From Allodiplogaster sudhausi (Eukaryota; Nematoda; Chromadorea; Rhabditida; Diplogasteridae): a stretch of 64,000 nt of DNA. The stretch lies in NCBI GenBank assembly GCA_945643635.1, contig CALZFC010000043.1, positions 3,746,001-3,810,000 of the forward strand. The letters run 5' to 3'. The translations under genes and the position numbers were made by a program. Shown here piece after piece: positions 45,641 to 58,190 of the stretch. Numbering within the stretch: the first letter of the stretch is position 1; the number at the start of each line of letters is the position of its first letter. Under the pieces are notes generated by a model. That model saw only the letters and a list, made by a program, of their open reading frames with translations, was not told the origin of the DNA and did no database searches.

Positions 45641-48460
45641 TTACGAGTTGATGGTCTTGAAAACATTGAATCCAGTGAGGGCAGTCGTGATGGCGAGACC
45701 GGGGATTTGCGGGTGCCAGTGCACCTCTTTCACCTCAAAGTTATGGCTAGCATTATTAGAAAAGACTAGAGACAAACAATGCAATTAAATAGGGAATCAA
45801 CATTCATTGAAAGCGTGATGCTAACCTCCTTCTGACCAAGATGCAGGAACATCAGTTGTGGTGGAACGCCGGCAATCTACAAGGAAAGGAAGATATGTTA
45901 GAATATACTGTATAGACTTGACAGCTATCTACCGTACCTCTTCATGCCCTTCGCCCGCTGCATCCGCCTCGGTGGCGATGTCCCAGATGCTGCTCTGGTC
46001 GTCCTCGCCAGTCGCGATGAAAGTGGTGGAGTCGTGAGGATGCCACTCCACTGATGTGATGGGCGCCTGGTGCTGCTTGAAGCGGGCCACCGGCTCGCCA
46101 TACTACAAAAAGAGCTTGCCCCATAACAACCACGACCAAGGCGGAGGCTAAGAAATACATGTTATTCAGTGGGATATCTTTTGATGGGACGGACCTGGAT
46201 AGTCTTGAGCGACCAGATATTCAGACAAGCATCGTCTCCTCCCGACACGATGTAGTCATCCAGCGTGTTCCACGACAGCACATTCACATCGCTGGCGTGC
46301 GCGTGCTCTACCGTACACACGTTGGCCTCCTGCAATCAGGACAAGGCTACTGTAGAATGTCATGAAACACAATTATGTAACTTTAAATGATAATTAGGCT
46401 GCAATTCAATAAAATCCATGACTTTATCTGACTTTTCCGGAGCAACGAGTATCCCACATGCGAAGAGATGCATCAGCACTGCAAGACATCTGGAAAAGAG
46501 AGAAAAGTTGCAGTTCTTCAGCAGTGACCTTTCATCTCATTGCTAGTTCCTTGAGAGTATCAAACAGGAATGGTCATTGAGAGGCAACTGAATGGCTAAC
46601 CAGGAGTGCGCTCTCGCTCGGACTCCACTGCAAGTCTTCGATGCTTTTCGTGTGGCCGGGGAGCGGCTTAGAGTCCACCACCCACTGGCCTCCTGAAAAA
46701 AGTCAGTCAGTCAAAGAGATAGAAAACCAGACAAGATATAAAATATTTCAGAAATGAAATGCTTTACAACCCCTTTAAATTGCTATAGGGTAGTAAATTG
46801 ACAGTTTCTTCAAATGAGGAACACTAACCTTCGCGCATGTTCCAGATGTGAAGACCGCGAGCGCAGTCACCAGATGCGAGCTTGCCCTGAAACCTTATCT
46901 AAAGCTAAGGGACCAGAAAAAATTATATATATATTTTTTATCTTATTCAGATATGCAAACACTTGCCAGTCATCGCGCTTAGTCGGGAGGACAATTTTTA
47001 GATGAAAAAAAAACAGTTGGTTCTAGATGATAAAGAATGTTGGATGATATCCAGAGAACGAGCCTTCACAACGTTGGACCACGCGAGTGCGAATCCCTCC
47101 TGTCGATGGCCATCGAAGGAGAAGAGGGGCTTCTCCGAGAGAAGCTTCGTCTTCTTCGTCTCCCCAGTCATCGCAGCCGAATCGGCCAGGGCTCCTGAAA
47201 ACAAGGAAGTTACTTCTCTCAATTCAGTGTCTTAAAAATGAACAATGATCATTGAAGCAAGTATATCCCAATGCATAAGTACACCCTGGAATTTAACAAA
47301 TGTAAAATAATGCAAGAGATATAAAGCGAGAAATGAATTGCGAGTTGCTGGCAACAACCTAAAGAACAATGATATATAAAACCAAAATAGAAAGAGACCT
47401 GTCAGATTCCAGAGCTGAACCTTTCGCTGGTCATTCCACACAGCACATACGTGACTGTCTCCGAGGCGAGCCATCTCAAGAATTAAAATTCCTCTTGGTT
47501 CTTATGCTCCTTCTCAACATCTACAGAAATCTGAGTGGACAACGCTTACAGTAACATTCATATCACTTAATTATTATATCGTAATGAAATCCCCCCCCTT
47601 CGCTGTTCAATTCAAACAGAATCGCGTCCACTTCCCGGCCATCCCCTTGACTAACTCGTAGTCGATTGATTCCTCCGTGGTGCGGGATGGCCACCGCGTG
47701 CAGCACTGGCTTCTCGTTCTCCTTCGTCTCCTCTTCATCGTCTTCTTCTTCATCTGAGTCCGACTCCTCAGGCTTCATTCCTCGCAGATTCTGTGAGGAC
47801 ATTCGTTCACAAAGTCCAAGTAACAACAAAATATATTTAAAGATATGCCTGCAACCAAGTATAGTCCAATAATACTTGTTGAAATAAACTATGTGTATTC
47901 GCTTCATGTTTAACTTGAGAGAGCTGACCTTAAGTCCCATGATAAACAGCTCATTCTCGCGCGCCTTCTCTGCCTGAGTGCCAGCAACGATGAAACAGAC
48001 AGCGGGCAGCTCATCGCGGCGCTCTCCGAGGTTGTCTCGGGCGATGTCGAATGACAGGCAGGGCATCGCTGCAGAAAAAAAGGAACTTCAGCAAAGCATG
48101 AAATTGCTATTTGATATCAACTCCTTACAACTACAATAAGGAATCGACAACCAGGTAAAGTTATAGTATTGACAAGGCAGGAATTGAAGACAAACGGGTT
48201 CAAAACTGACATGTCTCAAAGGAATGGAAGAGTTTGTACGCATCGGGGTCGAACTCGAGCTCCTCTCCATCCTTGAGATTGCGGCTCACACCTGGCACGT
48301 ACGCCTAACAATGAGCATTATGTGTTTTCACCATATTGGAGTACAAGAAGTGCTGGCTGAAAAACACGAAGCTGACCTTCTGTTCGCCGTTTGTAGTCGC
48401 CTCCTCTTGGTCGTTATCTTCTCCCATCTCTGCGTCGGACATTGCCTCATCCTCCTCCAT
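45641..48460 (-). CDS. GRWD1: Glutamate-rich WD-repeat protein 1 (GRWD1/Rrb1) orthologue, 13 exons, complete
   Basis: Thirteen exons (48,460-48,377; 48,304-48,211; 48,068-47,929; 47,790-47,656; 47,474-47,399; 47,194-47,073; 46,886-46,829; 46,692-46,601; 46,489-46,433; 46,329-46,195; 46,102-45,938; 45,876-45,826; 45,733-45,641) join without a phase error into 433 residues, close to the 446 of the human protein. An acidic start [16 protein letters not shown] is followed by [20 protein letters not shown], an acidic [25 protein letters not shown] and WD repeats ([60 protein letters not shown]), ending [15 protein letters not shown]. The family are nucleolar histone-binding chaperones of the ribosomal protein RPL3 (yeast Rrb1) needed for 60S assembly. 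Introns are short. Confidence 0.93.
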
Positions 48461-48469
48461 TTTGAAAAT

Positions 48470-49190
48470 TGCTCTGCAGCCATTTCGTCAGACTCGGGGA
48501 AAGTTTTAGCAAAACAAGGTTGCAAAATTAAACAAAATAAAAAAGGATAAATAGACAGAAGTAGAAATGCCGTGGCAGTCACCCGGCCTAAAAGTTTTCG
48601 CTTCAACTCGAGAGATACAGTACTTATACTAGCGTCCATCGAACGGGTGTTTGATGTGTCAAACAAATGTTCAAAGTTCTTACAGCTTTAATTTCCTTCA
48701 TCAATTGTATCTTGTCAAAGTAATAAAATGTGCAATCAAATATGCTTTTAAATATTCTCAATCGGAAGCTTTAATAAACACAATGCTCATCAAGCTTAGC
48801 AATCGAAATACACAGAATAAATTATCCTTCTCGACAGCTCATAATCCATTTACTTACAAAGCACCGGCAGTTTATGATTGGCCAAATAAAACTCACTTAG
48901 CAAATATTAAGGTAAAAAATACAGAACAAATACAAGAATGCGAAATAATAATTAGACCCATAGACAGCGCCACGCATTCGTATTCCGTAAATATATTGGT
49001 CTTTTGTGCTGAATATATTTCATTCGTCGCTAGACTGGAATAAAACTATATCTCAAAGTTTCTATCCGTCTAAGCGTGTGCAAGGGTGAGAGAAGAAGGC
49101 AGGAAAAGGCACAGAGAACGAGGAGAGAGCGAGAGCGAAAGAGAGAGGGGAGAAAAGGAGGAATTGTAATGATGAGAAAGGACAGAGAGA
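48470..49190. other. Spacer between two minus-strand genes
   Basis: Contains the GRWD1 5' side and the 3' side of the next gene. A 131-codon AT-rich plus frame (48,651-49,043) has no signal or motif. A frame starting MDASISTVSLELKRKLLG (minus, about 48,640) could be part of an upstream exon or leader. Confidence 0.4.
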
Positions 49191-49202
49191 GAAGCGGCAG
49201 TC

Positions 49203-50020
49203 TCATCTTGACACACTCCCAGCAGGAACTTGAAGAGAATCCGACGTGATCCCGTTCACGCACTGGCCAAAAACGAAGATCCGCAGCGCGAGAAATTCGT
49301 CAACTTTCGCCTAAGGCAGAAAAAATTGTACAAATTATTCCCCATAACAAAACGTTCCACTGTAATCAAAAGAATTTTTTAACTATAGAAATAAACTAGA
49401 CTTTTTGGTTTACATTAAAGGATAAACAGGAATGCACTCCTTTTAGTAAAAAAAAATAATAACAGGATTCTTGGCCCAACTTACACTCATGTCCTCGAGG
49501 ATGCGCAGATGCTCAGTGGAGTCCCAGTCATCCCACGGCTCCTTCTGAATTGACTGCCGATTCCTCTGTCGACTGGAACGCCTCAGCGGGCCCTCTGTGA
49601 GTGGCTTCTCTTCGGGTGAGGGAGAGGGAGTGGGAGGCAGCAGTATTCGAGCGGGTGCAGGAAGAGTTCGTGACTGAGGAAGAGCGCAAGAGGGAGTCCG
49701 AGATTCGAGCATCGCGCCGTAACCACCTAAACTTCTCTCCATCATAGGGGCTTTCTCTTCAAATTATTAGTAATTCAATAATTTGAAGATACTACATCCA
49801 GCAGATGAGAGAATAACTTTCTATTTCTGGAACTGCTCTCCACGCCAATTCAACCACTTCTTCGCCGCCACTTCTTGGAATTAATAGACTTTAAAGATTG
49901 GGAAAAATAATTGGTAAATATAAAATAGAGCAAGAGAGGGAATGAGAAAGAGAGGAAGAGAGAGACGGAGGGAGAGATAGTGAGGAAGAAGGAGAGAGAG
50001 AGAGACAGAGACAGAGCGAG

Positions 50021-50062
<42 letters not shown>

Positions 50063-51790
50063 TCGCACCACTTGTGTGCGGTTGCTGCTGAATGTTCGAA
50101 GGAGACTGCTCATACTGCGGCGTAATTGTAACCGGGAGGATGCGCGATTCCGTAGAGTTCTTGTTGCCGCCGATGGCAGAGGTACTCCCGGTCGGAGCCG
50201 CTGATGGCTGTGTGATTGGAGTGCCTGCAATAATCGACATAACGCAGCTCAACATTCGAATCTAGGCTTCCATGCAAAAAGATCTGAGGCTTCCTGATTT
50301 ATAACGACTCATTGCGGGATGAAATCGGCACTATTGGCTAGAGAAGGTCTACGAGGCAAGGCTAACTTACTGGATGACATGGGGACTACATGCCCAGATA
50401 ATGGAGATGAGGTGGAAGGGAATGCATTTGTACCATGGCTAGGAGTCAGTTCATTCAATGCAGAGGAAGAAGGGACGAAAAATTAATTCCTTGCTCGCAG
50501 GGCAGAAAAGGAAGAGTAATGGAATGCTCCCTGACCTGATTTATTAGAAAGGACTCTAGCGACAGGCGCAGGTTTCACAGCTGGAGGAGGTTTCAGAGTG
50601 GCTCGCTTTCTCGCTTTGGAAGGCGCTGTCTCCTTCGGCTTCGTGGAAGGAAGCGTCGCAGCTGCGGCCTTTGCAGGAGACGCTCGGCGTTTCCGTGCGG
50701 GCCGAGGAGACTAAAGAAACAAAAATATTCGCAAATGGTAACGTAAATTTACATGTAGACTTCTAATGTGTTCAACGGATGACAACCTATACTTATTTTC
50801 GTAGATTCTATATCACTGATTTCTCTTTCCAGACCCTCTGCTTCGGCTTCTTCTTGTCGTGAAGAGCAAGGACTGCGCTGTGGTCGAGTGGCTGAGTCCT
50901 CGCTTGGCTTCCAGCTATCGGAGCAGTCTGAAAGGCGCTGGAAGGTGGAATCTGCTGGGTCATTCCTTCCGAACCTTTTCCACCGTCTTCTTCTTCTGGT
51001 CATGGAGTGCGAGCACAGCGTTGTAATCGAGTGGCTGAGTCTTCCTCCTTTGGCGGCCAACTACCGGAGCGTTCTGAAAAGACGCGGAAATGGACATTCG
51101 AATCTCTTCCCTCCCTCTCTCGAACCGAGACGATCTGCTTGATGCGACTGAGAGCCCTGGACCGCAAGTCCGATCCCTCGGCAGCCATCTCGGCATAGAC
51201 AACCTCCCGAAGAGTCAGAGTGGGCGCAGGCAACTTCAGACTGTTGATCACGGCTGCGAGTCTTTGAAAAGACTCAACCTGCAATGAATTCTGTTGTCTT
51301 TGTTTGTCAGCTCGAAATATGACACAACAATAACGGCAAAACCTGAATTTATATATTATATACAGAACCGTTTAACAATAGCACTCTGTCGAGGGTACAA
51401 CAAAACAGGATGGGTGTGCCGTTTCGGACCTGGCTTGAATGAAATGAAGCTTGAGATAAACAACTACGAATAGTCTACCTCTGCTTCGCCTGCACGCTGT
51501 TCTTTCACACTCGACGGCAGTTTCAAAGCGAGGAGATCGCTGTTGCACATCGAGTTGGGAACGGCCAGCGGCGGAGGCCGAGTGGGACGGTTCCCCTCAC
51601 TCGTAGCAGATTCCTTCTGGTCTCTGGAAGAGGAAACGGATGTGCGGATTATGCCAGAGATGAGAGGTGGGAAAGAAGGCAAAGGTCGTTTAGCCACATC
51701 TATTCTAACATCAGGAGAATATGATAAATTGCACATTAGAACGTACTTCAATTGCTTGACTTCGAATGGCGGCAGCTGCATCATAGAAAT
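49203..51790 (-). CDS. Multi-exon nuclear-type protein with a duplicated exon; function unknown
   Basis: Phase-consistent exons: LPPFEVKQL (to about 51,749), 51,623-51,479 (DQKESATSEGNRPTRPPPLA), 51,278-51,126 (VESFQRLAAVINSLKLPAPT), 51,073-50,975 and 50,927-50,835 (two related exons, see findings), 50,710-50,536 (SPRPARKRRASPAKAAAATL), one near 50,225-50,075 (Q/P/S/T-rich), 49,745-49,485 (RRSSRQRNRQSIQKEPWDDW, STEHLRILEDMS) and the last, 49,310-49,203 (AKVDEFLALRIFVFGQCVNG). The basic, AT-hook-like RPARKRR segment and low-complexity regions suggest a chromatin or nuclear protein, but no family was recognised. The 5' end is open; a further exon may lie near 52,170. Confidence 0.5.
49925..50065. 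repeat. GA-rich microsatellite in an intron
   Basis: (GA)n with 34 nt pure at about 50,024-50,057, pyrimidine-rich on the transcribed (minus) gene's sense strand. Confidence 0.9.
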
Positions 51791-51915
51791 AATGAATCCA
51801 TTGCATGTCTAGTTGAATCAAAGGATTTGATGAAGTGCGAAGAAACTGTCAAGTGAAATGCGCAGACCAATTCACTGCTGTCAAATAAATAGCATAATGA
51901 ACAGAAAAAAATAAA

Positions 51916-51917
<2 letters not shown>

Positions 51918-51960
<43 letters not shown>

Positions 51961-52066
51961 GGAGGGAGAGAGAGAATAGAGAGAGAGGAGGAGAGAGGAG
52001 AAGAGAGAGAGAGGAGAGAGGAGGAGAGAGGAGAAGAGGGAGAGAGAGAGGAGAGAGGAGGAGAGA

Positions 52067-52109
<43 letters not shown>

Positions 52110-52120
52110 CGAGAGAGAGA
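51918..52120. repeat. GA/GGA-rich microsatellite, about 200 nt
   Basis: (GA)n plus GAGAGGAGGAGAGAGGAGAA units repeated about five times. Confidence 0.95.
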
Positions 52121-52197
52121 GATAACTGATGAGTGGGTGATAATAAGCCTACCACCGTGCCCAGCGCAAACAGAGCGTGTCTAACAATGAGCGGTGC

Positions 52198-52755
52198 TCA
52201 GCCACAGCGCAGATTCGCGTGAAAGGTAGTAATGATGTGCGAGTCGAGAAATGGACGGCGCAAGTTGGTGGGAAATGAACAAAGACCAAACTTTATCTGG
52301 GAATTCTCAAAGCAGTGAAAAATGACTGCGTGCACCAGGCAATCAAGTATCTGCTCAACTTGAAGCACACATCTGTGTCGCAACGTAATTCGAGCACGCA
52401 GCAACGATATTCGATTTGTGAAGAGAATTAAACTTACACAGATCACCCGTAAGTTAAAGATTTGCAGCGGTTTATCATTTGACTTAATGAAATCAAGACA
52501 AATCGGCTGACAACAGTTATTAAAATAATGTAACAATACATCCCCTAGTAATTTCACCTCAAAATAGCATTCTAATGCAATAATCTTTAAAAGAGCGTGG
52601 AAGCATGATTCCAAAAAAGCTAACAACTTGTCTGTGACATGAATGCAACTTGCCAAAATAGGACAAAAGAAATCGCTATATAAATTACAGACACCGCCAT
52701 TAACAAAGACAATGATTATGAACAAAAAAATCAAATGGATCATCATAACACACAA
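52198..52755 (-). CDS. Intronless 185-codon ORF with signal-peptide-like start, unknown
   Basis: Starts near 52,750 with MIHLIFLFIIIVFVNGGVC, a hydrophobic stretch ending in a plausible signal peptidase site. Then come about ten cysteines spread over the chain (LYSDFFCPILASCIHV, ECYFEVKLLG, FNNCCQPICLDF, HRCVLQVEQILDC). It ends NLRCG at 52,198. The length is greater than expected by chance for AT-rich DNA, but codon use is not distinctive, and it lies between two minus-strand genes where an intron or 3' UTR is also possible. No family was recognised. Confidence 0.35.
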   Translation of the reverse strand: MCVMMIHLIFLFIIIVFVNGGVCNLYSDFFCPILASCIHVTDKLLAFLESCFHALLKIIALECYFEVKLLGDVLLHYFNNCCQPICLDFIKSNDKPLQIFNLRVICVSLILFTNRISLLRARITLRHRCVLQVEQILDCLVHAVIFHCFENSQIKFGLCSFPTNLRRPFLDSHIITTFHANLRCG

Positions 52756-52941
52756 TAACTTACAATTCTAAAAAGAACTTTTCGACAATGAATGCGTGAA
52801 AGAATAACAAATCAAAAGGTTTGGCAAGTCTTCGCAAATTGCGGCTCTTGAATAAAGAAGTTGGTAATCCTCTAGATGATAACCAGGAAACTAAGGTATT
52901 TTTCTGCACTGGAGAAAGCAAACAGGAACTAAAGTAGACAG

Positions 52942-55849
52942 TTAATCCACGATTACTGTGACCATATCGTCAGCAGTGTTTGCGTCATTCGTTGCATTGT
53001 TCTGCTGCGTAGCTGATGACGTCTGTTGGACATTAGAGAAGCTCCCTGAGGGCACCCATGCACCTCCTGGGAATCCAAGAGCAAGGCCAGGCGAGAACAA
53101 GGCAGAGGGTGGAATGGCACCGAAGAAGGCTGATGGCAGCATGGAACTGGAAGGAGGCACAGGGAGAGAAGACGCTGGGGGGACGGCAGAGGCAGTGGTC
53201 GCCGTGGCCTGAGAGAAGTTGCTCTGGCTCAACTGGTACAGCATTGCAACCGTCTCAGCATTCACTGGCACAGGGCCATTCGGTCCTTGGATTAGGATAC
53301 TCCCGGGACCATAGGGGAGTACGGTAGACGAGGGCTGCGGTGGTTGAAGAGAAGGAAGAGTGGGAGAGGTGGTGGAGTACGACGGAAGCGAAGAGGCAAG
53401 TGTGTACGGCAGAGAACTGCTTGGCATCACAGCCTGACGGTGGACGTCATAGTATTGAGGAGGAGAATACTGTGCAGGATGGCCGAGATTCACGCTTGTC
53501 TGCGTATCCGTACTTTGAACTAAAAGGAAACAGTTAGAAAAGATATATATTGAAATAAGTATATAAGAATATTTGAACGAAGTAGTGAAGTACCTGTGGG
53601 TACATGAGAACTCTCTCGGTTGACTGAAGAGAACGCAGACTTGCGAGCAGTTCCACTCTCCTTGCCAATCTCTGGAGCCTCCATCGGAGCTGCTGATTCC
53701 AGAGACACGGACTGCGGAGTAATTGGCATCGGTGCAACTGAAAGTGAAGGCAGGCTGCTTTTGTAGTCATGCAGGCAATCTCAATCTGCATGTTAATTTG
53801 CTATAAAACAACTAGTCTTACGTTATTCACAAAAGGACCTTATCTTTCTCCAGACATAAACAGATTACATCAAACCTATGTCTCTTTCTCTATCTACCTT
53901 CCTACAAACAATACCCTAATGTTCTTCATGTTTGGCGAGAGAAAACTAGAAATTTATTCTTGAAATTATTCTGAAATATAACGACCAGCGAAGAAAGGAA
54001 ACTAATGCAAAAAGGAATCACAGAGGCACGGGTCTTCGGTTTTACTTTTATCTTCTCTATATTCATCATCAAGTCGACGACTTGGAAAAGAAAAAAAATG
54101 AAATAGATAGACAGACAGACAATCTCGTTCGCAAAGCCGGACTTTATCGCCAAACAAGATAAGAATTATCGTGAACACAAATAAGAAAATGCAAAGGAAG
54201 AAAGAACTGGCATTCGGACAGGGTTCAGTCTCTCCAGCCCAATGACATTCACTGCCTCTTCCAATCCTTTCCTGCTTATGCTCTCCTCTGACCTTTAGCA
54301 GTTGCTGGCTGTCTGAGCAGGTGCTTTGGTTCCTTCGCCTTGCCCGTTGCTGCAGCCTTCGGAGTCGTCCTTTCGCTCGCCATCTTCAGACTTTCTCCTG
54401 GAAGGCATCCAGTCAAAATAATCTAAACACTTTAGTACTCCCACAAACTGAAAGTGATTTCACTTCGATTCAACGAATATTTTCCTTAGCAAAGATGCAT
54501 GGAGCACCCCGAAGAATGTTACTGTGCTTTCTTCCTGCCTTCCAAAATCAGCTTCTAATTAGCTGGTTCCTGTTATAATACGAGCACATTTATGAGACAT
54601 CCAATGCATTATTAAATGACTGAAACGAGGAAAGTAACCGTTTGGGGAAAGCGAATCTTTCTTTCTCTTTTTCTTCTCCACCGGAGATGTCTCACTCTCT
54701 CCCTCGGAACTCCGCATCGCTTTGCTTGCTTTCTCGGAATGCGACTTCTCCTTCTTGGCCTTTTCGGAATTCGACTTCACCTTTGTTTCTGAAATGGAAT
54801 GGATTCAACACTTTTACAATTATAAACGATTAAATTGTCTCTGAAACTGGTGGAGAATAAACCCCTCATCTCAATCCAGCCACTCAAGCAAAACACAAAG
54901 TCAACGTAAGCTACATTTAACTAGGAGAAACTATGGTGCCTTGCAATCCTTCACTTACCCATTTCTTTTCTAGGCTTACAACATAGCCTTCTTCATAATA
55001 GCAAATTCTCATTTGCGTTAAGGAAAAGAGATCTTAAGCCGCTACAATTGCAGATGTTTTTTTCCGATTCGCTGGACTGTGTCTAACGATAGTATCTCAT
55101 CTGTATAGAAAGATGAATGAAAACGATAATGTAAAACAAACAGGATGAAAAAAAAACTTAGTGTGAGGGACCGATGGAGCTAATAACATGGAAGCGTGGG
55201 AGATGCTCTTAAAGTTGAACAGTAAGTAATACTAGCATTGTCAGACGCCATAATTGTAATAGATGTACCTTTTTATTTCTAAATGGCTGAAAAATTCACT
55301 GCCAACGGACTCTTTCTCTCGATGTCTGGTGTCCCTCCATTGTCCTTGCTTAGCTGCCGAACTAGCGCGTGTTCCGCATCCACGTCAATGAGGACGCCGT
55401 TAACGATGACAGCCTCGGAGAGAGGCTTGAAACGAATTCGAGAGGAGGGAGGGGCGGCGGGAAGCAGCTCGCCAGTTTTGGACATCTCAAAACATTCTAC
55501 CTTTTTATCAACTCCGAACACCCTCGTTGCCACCAAAAATCAACAGAAGAAAAGGTTTTGTTCTAAGGAATAATTGTTGCATGAATGGATAAAATACATC
55601 TTTAGTACAGTTCCTTCGTCTAATAAGCATTGAATTAACCTTGCTCGTTCCAGCTTTTCCTCCATTTGTCACTGCAGAAGCGGAAACATCAGCAAAGGGA
55701 GCAGTGCTGGCTGACTTCTTCTCAACACTCGGAGTCTCCGTCTTCTCCAGCATCGACAGCACCTGCCGCATGCATTCCGCGTCTCCACCACGTACAGCGG
55801 CACTCAGACCAGCCTCGAGGGAAGCGGCCTGGTCAGGAGATGACGACAT
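52942..55849 (-). CDS. Multi-exon nuclear-type protein with Pro/Ser/Gln-rich C-terminus, unknown
   Basis: Exon 1 (55,849-55,640) encodes MSSSPDQAASLEAGLSAAVR and AECMRQVLSMLEKTETPS. Later exons hold FGVDKKVECFEMSKTGELLP with VIVNGVLIDVDAEHALVRQL (about 55,530-55,290), SEKAKKEKSHSEKASKAMRS followed by KKKRKKDSLSPNG (about 54,780-54,640, a nuclear-localisation-like cluster), an exon near 54,400-54,300, MPITPQSVSLESAAPMEAPE (about 53,735-53,596), and a last exon from about 53,520 to 52,942. This last exon is rich in P, S, T and Q (GPGSILIQGPNGPVPVNAET) and ends DDMVTVIVD. Composition suggests a transcription cofactor, but no domain is recognised. Borders of the middle exons are uncertain. Confidence 0.5.
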
Positions 55850-56662
55850 TCTGGAATGCATGAGGAAAGGAAAGAGAAAAGGGAACAAGGAGGAGATCAA
55901 AGAGTAGACGGGATAGCACGAAACGCTGAAAAAAAAAAATGATTTGGAGGCCACACGGCAGGATTGGTTGACTCAGACGCCAACAACAAGAGCGAGCACA
56001 ACTGAAATGCGAATGCAAGAGCGGGCGGGTCAAGCCATGCCGAGTGGCAGAGAGCAAATGAGTCGATTCTGTGGAGATGGACGATGCCATTGGCCATCAG
56101 AAGGGATCGGGGTAAACTGAAGAGAAGAAAAAAGACGAGGAAGAGAGCCCGCGAAGGGAAGAGAAACAGACGCAAAGACAGCGACGGAGCAATTAGTACG
56201 GGTGCGAACAGTTTCAAGAAGAAGTCGCGGGGTCAAGCACCCAATCGATTAGCATCCAGACGATACAGTTTTGAATTGGCTGCTTGAATAAACGGCCAGA
56301 ATCGTAGCCGCTTTCTCTGAGTCTACGAGGACTTTGCTGAGCGTAATCAACAATGGAAATAGTAATTATCACCTGCATGGGGAAAAGGGGGAAAATTAAA
56401 CTCTAAAACAAGTAACAAATGATAACAAAGAGATAAGATAAATCGTTATATTTTACCCTACCCATAGGAAGTTCTGTAACAGCTGTAAAAATTTCTTAAT
56501 TTACCAGAATTCGTTATTTAAAAAATAGAGAAATTCTAAATCGGGGTATACACACTAAATCTCGTTCAAATCAAAATCTCGTCTTTTGAGTTATGTGTCC
56601 GAAAGTTTCATTGTATTGTTTCCTCCATTCAGATTGATTGTAAAGTAAATTAAGGCAAGGAG

Positions 56663-56959
56663 ATGAGTGACGTGTCCCTGGAGAGCAAGCAGCGACTTCC
56701 ATCGCTGACAAGGAACGTGGTCTGTGACATCTCGCGCGCCCTCAAGCTGACCATCTCCTCGTCATCGACTTCTCAGCTAATGGCCGCTGCAGTCAAGGAC
56801 CTCGTCGGCCAGGAAAGTGCCATCGACCGCACGAAGAAGGCAGTCGATGCCCTTCTTCCCATTCTTGATCAACTCCAGCGACACCACGACATCGCTGACG
56901 CCATCGTGAATCTCAACGGCCCTTCCTCGCAAGCTTCCCCATCTTCTGCTTTCCACTAG
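56663..56959 (+). CDS. BORC complex subunit 7 (diaskedin)-like protein
   Basis: A single exon of 98 residues, starting MSDVSLESKQRLPSLTRNVV. The helical core SQLMAAAVKDLVGQESAIDR, TKKAVDALLPILDQLQRHHD and IADAIVNL lines up in order with human BORCS7 (SSELLGQAARNMVLQEDAIL ... ). Length is close to the human protein (106 residues). BORC recruits the small GTPase ARL8 to lysosomes and lysosome-related vesicles and so controls their kinesin transport; BORCS7 is one of its small coiled-coil subunits. An AATAAA lies at about 57,065. The match was made from memory of the family pattern; other BLOC-1-type coiled coils are an alternative. Confidence 0.6.
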   Translation: MSDVSLESKQRLPSLTRNVVCDISRALKLTISSSSTSQLMAAAVKDLVGQESAIDRTKKAVDALLPILDQLQRHHDIADAIVNLNGPSSQASPSSAFH

Positions 56960-57069
56960 CTTATTGTAATCCAACCAATGTATTTCCCGCGTTTTTCGGT
57001 GTTGCCTCTTTGGGAAAACGGTTGCATTTTTTTATATTTTACTTTATAGACTGTCAAGGCTCGCAAATA

Positions 57070-57487
57070 AAGTGCAATAAATGGCATGAACAAGACGTGG
57101 CTTAGACATCGTTTGTGGATGAGCAAGGGGGGTCATGGCTGCTAATGCCAGCGGAAGAAGACCACGATGAACTGCAAGGCGAGTCCGAGAAGACCCGAGT
57201 CGCGTGTCCCTTGTGAGACATGTCACTGTTTGAAATATGAATTTCCGTCTATGGTTATATTAGCAGGGGGAAACGGAACAGCCGAGAAATAACCTTGATG
57301 CTGGTACCCGCGCAGCCGTCACCATGGCTGATCTCTCTGCCAGAGTGGTCAGGCGAGGAAACCGGCAGCGAGAACTGTAAGGAAATGCGGCCGCCTTCTT
57401 TTTTGAAGCTATACCCGTTTCTCTCTCTCTCTGTCTCTCTCTCTCGTTCTCTCTTTCTCTCTCTTTCTCTCTCTCTCGTTCTCTCTT

Positions 57488-57522
<35 letters not shown>

Positions 57523-57528
57523 TCCGTC

Positions 57529-57577
<49 letters not shown>

Positions 57578-58082
57578 GTCCTATGTCTTCTCCTTCATAT
57601 CGCGAATATGTTCTGAATGCTGTTCTGGCTTCACTATGTTTTCCCTGCTTACATGCTTTTCTTGTAGTTAATTGTTTTGTGTTTATCTAGAAAACTGCTT
57701 TTATCTTTTTTTAAACAGACATCACTCAGAGTAGTAATAACTGCTTTTCTCAAGAATAAGATAAAGAGGAGGAAAAAGAGTTTGAGGGATACTGCAAAAA
57801 AAACTTTTTTTTTACACTGCGAAGGGCGGGAAGCGACAATCATTGTTGACGGAAAGATAGAGAAGACGAGGGAAGAAAAAAGAGAGAGAGAGAGAGAGAG
57901 ATAAATGTATAGAAAGAGTTAGAGATAAAGCCAGGGAGACATCGAACCAAAGAGACGAAAAGATCAATGCAATATAGAAAAAGCTGAACTAGATCTCTGC
58001 CTCACGCTTGCTGGAGAGATACGGAAGAATGGAGAAGGCGGAGAAATGACAGTGAGGAATGTGAAGGAAAGGGAGGGCGGAG

Positions 58083-58116
<34 letters not shown>

Positions 58117-58154
58117 AGAAAGAGAGAGAGAGAGACGAAGAGAGATATACAGAG

Positions 58155-58190
<36 letters not shown>

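Noticed and set aside
48651..49043. 131-codon plus-strand ORF between two minus-strand genes
   Set aside because: AT-rich, with no signal peptide or motif and no splice context; probably chance.
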